From the NCBI RefSeq assembly GCF_027980145.1, contig NZ_JAMZNK010000046.1, forward strand, positions 1 through 45,172: 45,172 nt of DNA, given 5' to 3'. Within the stretch, counting starts at the first letter, position 1. Every line of letters starts with the position of its first letter. A program made the translations under genes and the position numbers. The notes beneath the pieces were generated by a model, which had not been told where the DNA came from, did not search any database, and saw nothing but the letters and a program-made list of their open reading frames with translations. Below, piece by piece: positions 40,332-45,172 of the stretch. This DNA is from Flavobacterium azizsancarii. GTDB lineage: Bacteria > Bacteroidota > Bacteroidia > Flavobacteriales > Flavobacteriaceae.

Positions 40332-40922
40332 TTATTCCAGATCATCAATAATCCTATTAAGCGAAAGCATAATAGTAGATAAATTAGATAAGTTGCCGGT
40401 TATTTTAGAAATCATTACAGCTCCTTCGATAATAGCAATTATAGTCAATGCCGTTTTTTCAGGATCGATCTCTTTGGCTTTAAATTCTCCTGCAATAATT
40501 CCCTGTTCAATAAAGTAGACTAATTTATTTTTCCAGGCCAGAATAGTGTTTTTGACTTTTTTTCTAAGAACAGGATGAGTATCATCAGCTTCTGTGGCTG
40601 TATTAATAATTGGGCAGCCTCCCTGTGTTAATCTTAAATCAGAATAATCAGAATAGAGTCGGGGATAAACCAGTAATTTATCTTTAAAAGTAGTTTGCTT
40701 TTCAATTTCTCTTGCAAAAGTATCCTGAAGTTTTTTTACATTAAACTTAAAGGCGGCGATAGCAACTTCATCTTTATTTTCGAAATTACCATAAATACTC
40801 CCTTTTGTAAGCCCTGTAGCGGTGGTAATGTCGCTCATCGAAGTTCCGCTGTATCCTTTCATATTAAAAAGAGGGGCAGTTTTTTCGATAATAAATTGCT
40901 TTGTTTTTTCAGCTTTACTCAT
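40332..40922 (-). CDS. TetR/AcrR family repressor
   Basis: The protein has 196 aa from the ATG at 40922 (MSKAEKTKQFIIEKTAPLF); an open extension to a TTG at 40943 would overlap the -7 element. The N-terminal helix-turn-helix is clear (GTSMSDITTATGLTKGSIYGNFENKDEVAIAAF). The ligand-binding C-terminal half is variable, as expected, with GGCPIINTATEADDTHPVL being typical of the AcrR-like group that has TetR_C_16 domains. Its own promoter carries the same palindrome as the exporter and thioesterase promoters. So it probably represses itself and both neighbours until an inducer binds. Confidence 0.93.
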   Translation of the reverse strand: MSKAEKTKQFIIEKTAPLFNMKGYSGTSMSDITTATGLTKGSIYGNFENKDEVAIAAFKFNVKKLQDTFAREIEKQTTFKDKLLVYPRLYSDYSDLRLTQGGCPIINTATEADDTHPVLRKKVKNTILAWKNKLVYFIEQGIIAGEFKAKEIDPEKTALTIIAIIEGAVMISKITGNLSNLSTIMLSLNRIIDDLE

Positions 40923-40940
40923 GATTGGTAAATTTAAATG

Positions 40941-40962
40941 CAAATATATACCGATTGGTATA
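40941..40962 (-). promoter_or_regulatory. tetR promoter -7 element with overlapping operator
   Basis: On the minus strand TATATTTG (40941-40948) is an exact -7 element. The palindrome TATACCGATTGGTATA (40947-40962) overlaps it by two bases and covers the spacer. Binding there would block transcription of tetR. The ATG is 18 bases downstream of the -7 element. Confidence 0.83.
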
Positions 40963-41040
40963 ATTAAACAATTTTTTACGGGTTTATTTTGTTTCAGGTT
41001 TTCTATACATTGCCGTGAAACTTAAAGCATATTATTTTTA

Positions 41041-41205
41041 CCACAGAAGTTACACAAAGTCTTTTTTAATCGCGCAAAGACTCAAAGTCTTATACTATTT
41101 TTACAATTTTAAAATAGAAAGTTAGCTAAGTTAATTGACAAAGCTTTGCGTTCTTTGTGTTTGTCAAGACAATCTACTATAGAAAACTTTGTGTAACTCT
41201 ATGGT
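41041..41205. repeat. Inverted repeat with GTTACACAAAGT core
   Basis: Arms 41041-41060 and 41186-41205 pair as ACCA(C/T)AGA(A)GTTACACAAAGT. Inside are a CAAAGACTCAAAGTC stretch and its partial complement (GACAAAGCTTTGCG at 41136-41152). No coding potential. Together with 41222-41274 it fills most of the gap between tetR and the AraC gene. Confidence 0.6.
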
Positions 41206-41221
41206 TAATTTTTTATTCTCA

Positions 41222-41274
41222 TTTCAAACCTGAAACCTGAAACCTGAAACTAAAAAAACTTGAAACCTGAAACG
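41222..41274. repeat. CCTGAAA heptamer tandem repeats
   Basis: Several copies of the 7-mer CCTGAAA occur in line, interrupted by CTAAAAAAACTTG. The same heptamer and its TTGAAAC variant occur around 7497-7614 and at 43582-43588. Confidence 0.7.
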
Positions 41275-41295
41275 ATATTGTTTGTTTGATTTTCA

Positions 41296-41303
41296 TAACT
41301 TTG
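41296..41303 (+). promoter_or_regulatory. -7 element of the AraC gene, near-leaderless
   Basis: TAACTTTG, an exact TAnnTTTG, ends only 4 bases before the ATG at 41308. If active, the transcript would start at or next to the start codon. A TTG at 41278-41280 is 15 bases upstream. Confidence 0.5.
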
Positions 41304-41307
41304 CAAT

Positions 41308-42180
41308 ATGAAAGATCAATTAGAATCTCAGGCTGCGGAACTTGGTATTAACGATTTAAAACTGAAAGGCTTTAAAGTGTACGAAGTAAATGAAGATATA
41401 AGTAAAATTCCGACCTATAATCGTAGGGATTTCTACAAGATTTGCATTAACACGAGTAAAAGTTTGATTCATTATGCAGATCGTGGTATAGAAACTGATG
41501 GCACAATATTATTCTTTGGAAATCCACATATTCCATATTCCTGGGAAATTATTTCATCGGTTTTTCACGGATATGCATGCGTTTTTACCGAAGAGTTTTT
41601 AAAAGCTAATGATCGTTCTGAAAGTCTACATGAATCTCCTTTGTTTAAAATTGGCGGAACACCAATTTTTGCCTTATCAACTGATCAGAAAGTGTTTATA
41701 GATTCATTGTTCAGGAAAATGATAGAAGAACAAGAAACCGATTATGTTTTTAAGGATGACTTAATCCGTAATTATATCAATTTGATTTTGCATGAATCGA
41801 TGAAAATGCAACCTACAGAAAATTTCTTTAAACATAAAAATGCTTCTTCCAGAATTACCTCTTTATTTCTTGAATTATTGGAAAGACAATTTCCAATAGA
41901 AACAAAAAATGAGCCTTTAGTATTAAAAACGCCTCAGGATTATGCACAAAGTCTTGCTGTACATGTAAATCATTTAAACCGTTCAGTAAAAGAAATTACA
42001 GGAAAATCTACCACGGCACATATTACCGAAAGAATCATTGGCGAAGCCAAAGCATTGCTGCAACATACTGATTGGAGTATTGCAGATATAGGATATTCAC
42101 TGGGTTTTGAATATCCAAGCTATTTTAATAATTATTTCAAAAGACTTACCGGAACAATTCCCAAATCGTTAAGAATGTAA
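41308..42180 (+). CDS. AraC family transcriptional regulator
   Basis: The 290-aa protein has a cupin-like N-terminal sensing domain (about 20-165; GTILFFGNPHIPYSWEI). The C-terminal AraC double helix-turn-helix (about 195-290) has YAQSLAVHVNHLNRSVKEITGKS, then IGEAKALLQHTDWSIADIGYSLGFEYPSYF and NYFKRLTGTIPKSLR. The two quoted halves are the first and second DNA-binding motifs. It is followed by two cupin genes and a zinc alcohol dehydrogenase on the same strand, which are the likely targets. Ligand unknown. Confidence 0.93.
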   Translation: MKDQLESQAAELGINDLKLKGFKVYEVNEDISKIPTYNRRDFYKICINTSKSLIHYADRGIETDGTILFFGNPHIPYSWEIISSVFHGYACVFTEEFLKANDRSESLHESPLFKIGGTPIFALSTDQKVFIDSLFRKMIEEQETDYVFKDDLIRNYINLILHESMKMQPTENFFKHKNASSRITSLFLELLERQFPIETKNEPLVLKTPQDYAQSLAVHVNHLNRSVKEITGKSTTAHITERIIGEAKALLQHTDWSIADIGYSLGFEYPSYFNNYFKRLTGTIPKSLRM

Positions 42181-42368
42181 AATTGTTTCATATTCTTAAT
42201 TTTTTGTTTGATTATCGTTATTTCTGATTGTCATTGCTAAAGTAATTTTGCCGTGAAATAATTAGTATTAACTACTTATCGGTTTTTCGCTAACTAAATA
42301 CAACTTCTATAAAGCGCATTCTAGCTTTCTAATTTAGTTTCTGGCACTGATATTAAAAACAAATAATT

Positions 42369-42785
42369 ATGAAAGCAACAAAAAATCAATTAAACGAAAC
42401 CATTTTCCCAAAAGGAGATTTAGCATCGGCAGATTACTTTACAGGAAAAGCGTGGGTAAAAATGCTCGTTCCCAATGATCCCGTTTTAAATACTGCTGTT
42501 GGTAATGTAGTTTTCGAAGCCGGAGCAAGAAATAATTGGCATACACATCCCGGCGGACAAATCCTGATCGTAACACAAGGATCAGGATATTATCAGGAAG
42601 ATGGAAAACCAATTCAATTATTGCAAGAGGGCGATGTAGTCAATATTCAGCCTGAAGTAAAACATTGGCATGGAGCTTCTCCAGAAAGTGAATTTACTCA
42701 TATTGCAATTAGTACCAATACCGAAAAAGGTATTGTAGACTGGCTTGAACCAGTAACAGACGAACAATACAATAACTTTAAATAA
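42369..42785 (+). CDS. Cupin protein with intact metal site (hydroxynitrile-lyase/CMD-like)
   Basis: The 138-aa single-domain cupin has motif 1 NNWHTHPGGQILIVTQGSGY, with His58, His60 and Gln64 as metal ligands, and motif 2 PEVKHWHGASPES, with His99. The same four-ligand set with Gln is found in Mn-dependent bacterial hydroxynitrile lyases such as GtHNL, and His101 and His111 match its other active-site histidines. Most relatives are annotated as cupin carboxymuconolactone decarboxylase-like, with unknown substrate. It is 188 bases downstream of the AraC gene. TAATTTTG at 42243-42250 may be its -7 element. Confidence 0.88.
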   Translation: MKATKNQLNETIFPKGDLASADYFTGKAWVKMLVPNDPVLNTAVGNVVFEAGARNNWHTHPGGQILIVTQGSGYYQEDGKPIQLLQEGDVVNIQPEVKHWHGASPESEFTHIAISTNTEKGIVDWLEPVTDEQYNNFK

Positions 42786-42881
42786 TTACAGTAGTAGTGT
42801 TGTCTGGCGAGATCTAAGTATTAATTAACGGTTTTATTAGATCTTATTTAAATAAAAATCCAATCTCAAAAAATCAATTTT

Positions 42882-43286
42882 ATGTCAACACTTTATACTT
42901 CTGCTATTGAAGAGGGAAAAATCCCAAATACTTTCATGACTGGTGATGTTTCTTATAAAAAACAAACCAGCAATATTCATCCGGACAATACGGTTATTAA
43001 AGAAATTTCTTTTGAGCCCGGTTCGAGATGCAAGTGGCATATTAATGCAAGTTTACAATTATTTATCGCTACTGACGGAATAGGTTATTTTCAGGAAAAA
43101 GGCGCTACAATTCGTTTGCTTCATAAAGATGAGGTAATTACAATTTTACCTGGCATAGAACATTGGTATGGTGCAACACCTTTTAGCCGATTCTCGCACA
43201 TTAGCATAATTACAGAAATCGACAAAGGAAAAGGAATCTGGTTAGAGAGTGTAACAGATGAAGAGTATTTTAGTTTTGGAAAATAG
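42882..43286 (+). CDS. Paralogous cupin with partly lost metal ligands
   Basis: The 134-aa cupin aligns end to end with the preceding gene product: RCKWHINASLQLFIATDGIGY against NNWHTHPGGQILIVTQGSGY, and GIEHWYGATPFSRFSHI against EVKHWHGASPESEFTHI. Of the ligands, His53, Gln59 and His94 are kept, but the second His of motif 1 is Asn55 and the active-site His of HWHG is Tyr96. The charge and length are otherwise normal and the frame is intact, so it is not a simple pseudogene. It may bind metal weakly, bind ligand without catalysis, or have a new reaction. It starts 96 bases after the first cupin and is probably co-transcribed. Confidence 0.85.
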   Translation: MSTLYTSAIEEGKIPNTFMTGDVSYKKQTSNIHPDNTVIKEISFEPGSRCKWHINASLQLFIATDGIGYFQEKGATIRLLHKDEVITILPGIEHWYGATPFSRFSHISIITEIDKGKGIWLESVTDEEYFSFGK

Positions 43287-43610
43287 ATTTTTTAAGTTTC
43301 TGAGTTGCTAAGGTTCTAAGTTACTAAGTAAAAAACTCAAAACTTAAAAGCGTATTACAAAAGAAAACTTTGCTCCCGATCCCGAAACGTCGTGGACTGG
43401 ACTTTGCACGAAATATTTTTTTCACGCAGATTTAAAAAAGATTTGAACTAATCTTATTTTAAATTAAATCTACGTGAAATTAACCCAAAGAAAGCAAAAT
43501 AACTTCGTGTCATTTTCAATATAACAAAAACCTTCGTGTATTAGCGCCTTCGTGGCATTTTTCAAACCTAAAAACAAAGAAAACCTGAAACTTTAAACAA
43601 ATATTTTTAA
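43287..43610. other. Repeat-rich gap between cupin 2 and alcohol dehydrogenase
   Basis: No gene. It contains simple TAAG-type repeats (TTGCTAAGGTTCTAAGTTACTAAG, in part, at 43304-43329) and ACTTTGCTCCCGAT (43367-43380), which recurs at 44700-44713 on the other side of the dehydrogenase gene. A CTTCGTG-rich end (43503-43556) resembles other dispersed copies, as at 4432-4448. No promoter element stands out. Confidence 0.55.
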
Positions 43611-44663
43611 ATGGAAACAAAAAACATAAAAGCCTTTGGTACAGAAGCTGCCGAAGCACCGTTAAAAACATTAGACATACAACGCAGAACGGTATTATCA
43701 CATGATGTCGAAATCGAGATTTTATATTGCGGAATTTGCCATTCAGATTTGCATTCTGCCAGAAACGAATGGCACGGAACGGTTTATCCAATAGTTCCTG
43801 GACATGAAATTGTAGGTAGAGTAACAAAAATTGGCGATCACGTAAAGCATTTTAAAATTGGCGATTTGGCCGGAGTAGGCTGTATGGTTGATTCTTGTAG
43901 AGAATGTGAGCATTGCAAAAATGATTTAGAGCAATTCTGTGATGAAGGAAGTACTTTAACATTCAATTCTCCTGACGTTCATTTAGGAGGTCAGACTTTT
44001 GGTGGATATTCTCAAAGTATTGTAGTCGATGAAAATTATGTATTGCATATTTCAGACAAACTTGATCTTGCCGGAGTTGCACCTTTATTATGTGCAGGAA
44101 TTACAACTTATTCTCCTTTAAAGCACTGGAATGTTGGTCCCGGACAAAAAGTCGGAATCGTTGGTATTGGCGGTTTAGGACATATGGGAATTAAATTGGC
44201 GAAAGCAATGGGTGCTCATGTGGTAGTTTTTACAACTTCATTATCTAAAACCGAAGATGCAAAACGTTTGGGTGCAGACGAAGTAGTTTTGTCTACAGAT
44301 CCTGAACAAATGGCAAAATATGCAAAATCGTTAAACTTTATCTTAGATTGTGTATCTGCAGAACATAATATCGATTCTTATCTAAACTTACTTAAAGTAG
44401 ACGGAACTCTTACTTTAGTTGGTGCGCCTATGGAACCGCTTCCGGTAACTTCGTTCAGTCTAATATTAGGAAGAAGAAGTTTTGCCGGTTCTGCAATTGG
44501 CGGAATTGCTGAAACTCAGGAAATGCTGGACTTTTGTGCAGAACACAACATTACCGCAGATATCGAATTAATTGGCGTTGATGAGGTAAACAATGCTTAC
44601 GAAAGATTATTAAAAGGAGATATTAAATACCGTTTTGTAATTGATATGGCTTCTTTGAAGTAA
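43611..44663 (+). CDS. Zinc-dependent alcohol dehydrogenase / aldehyde reductase (YahK/CAD-like)
   Basis: The 350-aa medium-chain dehydrogenase has the catalytic-zinc ligands Cys43 (CGICHSDLH), His65 with Glu66 (PGHEIVGRV) and a later Cys in APLLCAGITTYSPL. Structural-zinc Cys are at 96, 99, 102 and 110. The nucleotide-binding fold has GIVGIGGLGHMGIKLAKAMG. These match the YahK/cinnamyl-alcohol-dehydrogenase type, which reduces aldehydes with NADPH. The length is typical. It is 325 bases after the second cupin, likely part of the same AraC-regulated set though perhaps with its own promoter. Cytoplasmic. Confidence 0.94.
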   Translation: METKNIKAFGTEAAEAPLKTLDIQRRTVLSHDVEIEILYCGICHSDLHSARNEWHGTVYPIVPGHEIVGRVTKIGDHVKHFKIGDLAGVGCMVDSCRECEHCKNDLEQFCDEGSTLTFNSPDVHLGGQTFGGYSQSIVVDENYVLHISDKLDLAGVAPLLCAGITTYSPLKHWNVGPGQKVGIVGIGGLGHMGIKLAKAMGAHVVVFTTSLSKTEDAKRLGADEVVLSTDPEQMAKYAKSLNFILDCVSAEHNIDSYLNLLKVDGTLTLVGAPMEPLPVTSFSLILGRRSFAGSAIGGIAETQEMLDFCAEHNITADIELIGVDEVNNAYERLLKGDIKYRFVIDMASLK

Positions 44664-44750
44664 CAAAGGTTCAAAGTGGCAAAGATTTAAAGGTTTTTTA
44701 CTTTGCTCCCGATAGATATCTGGATTGCACGAGCTAAAAAGCAAGCATAA

Positions 44751-44799
44751 ACAATAAAAAAAGGTTTGACTTGAAAATAGTCAGGCCTTTTTTTATTGT
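44751..44799 (+). terminator. Terminator of the alcohol dehydrogenase gene
   Basis: ACAATAAAAAAAGG (44751-44764) pairs perfectly with CCTTTTTTTATTGT (44786-44799), and an inner TTGACT/AGTCAG pairing extends the stem. The T7 run lies within the 3' arm. It lies 88 bases after the stop. Confidence 0.85.
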
Positions 44800-44943
44800 T
44801 TTAAAAAACGGAGACGATTTAATTATTAATTTATAATCGAAAAAATGAAATGTACACAAATCTAAATTGAAATGTACATTTTTTCAACAAATATAATCAA
44901 AAGTTATAGCTAGTTTAAAGAGTAATTAATCATCATTTAAAAA

Positions 44944-44980
44944 CACAAAAAAAACCTCAAATTACTGAGGTTTTTTTGTG
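44944..44980. terminator. Bidirectional terminator at the right end
   Basis: AACCTCA (44953-44959) pairs with TGAGGTT (44966-44972), continued by an A/T stem and CACA/TGTG ends. It has T runs on both strands and lies between the plus-strand dehydrogenase and the minus-strand gene at the edge; it best fits the terminator of the latter. Confidence 0.8.
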
Positions 44981-45015
44981 AAAACATTAGGTTAAATCGT
45001 TGCTATTCACTATCT

Positions 45016-45172
45016 TTATAATGTATTGGAACTGTCTTTTTTATCAGTCAAGGAACGCTGGGCCAATTGTCTTTCAGCCCAATTATAATTGGAACCCTTT
45101 GATTTTTCAAAGATGGAATTAATTACATTTTCCTGATATAAGCTTTTAGCAGGTATTTTTCGGTGCATTATC
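45016..45172 (-). CDS. End of a minus-strand coding frame, possibly partial
   Basis: A minus-strand frame is open from the window edge to TAA at 45016-45018. It reads KIPAKSLYQENVINSIF, then NYNWAERQLAQRSLTDKKD. An ATG at 45168 would give a 50-residue protein, but the frame may equally enter from outside the window. It is hydrophilic and basic, with no known motif. The terminator at 44944-44980 just downstream supports a real gene end. Confidence 0.5.
   Translation of the reverse strand, partial: IMHRKIPAKSLYQENVINSIFEKSKGSNYNWAERQLAQRSLTDKKDSSNTL

Larger units (their letters stand above)
44664..45015. other. Terminal intergenic region
   Basis: This gap holds the repeat copy at 44700-44713 and two strong hairpins (separate entries). 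Between them (44800-44940) is AT-rich sequence with no recognised element. GAAATGTACA occurs twice near 44847 and 44870 with a short spacing. Confidence 0.5.

Overview
The window reads as chromosomal DNA of a Flavobacterium-like member of the Bacteroidota. The base composition is AT-rich. Most recognisable promoters carry the Bacteroidota -7 element TAnnTTTG, and Shine-Dalgarno sequences are weak or absent. The protein set is typical of flavobacteria: an OmpA protein with a calcium-binding linker, a choice-of-anchor I lipoprotein, a DUF6377 regulator, a secreted GH3 enzyme, a DHA2 exporter and MiaE. No rRNA, tRNA, phage, insertion sequence or CRISPR array was seen.

Layout. From 1 to about 10 kb lie mainly housekeeping genes: OmpA, a beta-propeller-type lipoprotein, agmatine deiminase, fumarylacetoacetase divergent from glyA, miaE, and GMP reductase followed by a GNAT acetyltransferase. 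From 10 to 18 kb are a pentapeptide-repeat protein, aspartase, an Omp85-like barrel, an OmpR/EnvZ-type two-component pair, and a UspA-like protein with a bestrophin. From 18 to 24 kb are a MocR regulator divergent from an EamA transporter, a long acyl-CoA dehydrogenase and a CHMI-type isomerase. From 24 to 31 kb is a probable carbohydrate stretch: DUF6377 regulator, GH3 glycosidase, DUF1349 protein and acyltransferase 3. From 31 to 36.5 kb are a small gene broken by an in-frame TAG, an ArsR-Old Yellow Enzyme operon, a TlpA-like thioredoxin and three adjacent envelope proteins, two of them unrecognised. From 36.5 to 38.1 kb is a decayed segment: remnants of a GH2 gene, an array of alternating hairpin repeats, and a 358-bp tandem duplication that includes the 3' end of the exporter gene. 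From 38 to 41 kb are a DHA2 exporter, a thioesterase and a TetR regulator, each preceded by the same 16-bp palindrome. From 41 to 44.7 kb are an AraC regulator, two paralogous cupins and a zinc alcohol dehydrogenase.

How the genes work together. The clearest regulatory circuit is the TetR unit: three copies of TATACC(G/A)ATTGGTATA lie before tetR, the thioesterase and the exporter, so one repressor probably controls all three. The ArsR-OYE operon has a palindrome lying exactly between its -33 and -7 elements, which suggests autorepression. AraC, the two cupins and the alcohol dehydrogenase look like a small-molecule or aldehyde detoxification set. The two-component pair sits directly upstream of the UspA-like and bestrophin genes and may control them.

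Intergenic DNA is unusually rich in short dispersed palindromic repeats of several families (cores CGACC(A/G)AAGGGAGAAATCAC, CACGAATT, GTTGAGCG(G/A)AGTCGAAAC, CCACAGATTA, TTGAAACCTGAAAC). These account for most gene-free stretches longer than 300 bases.
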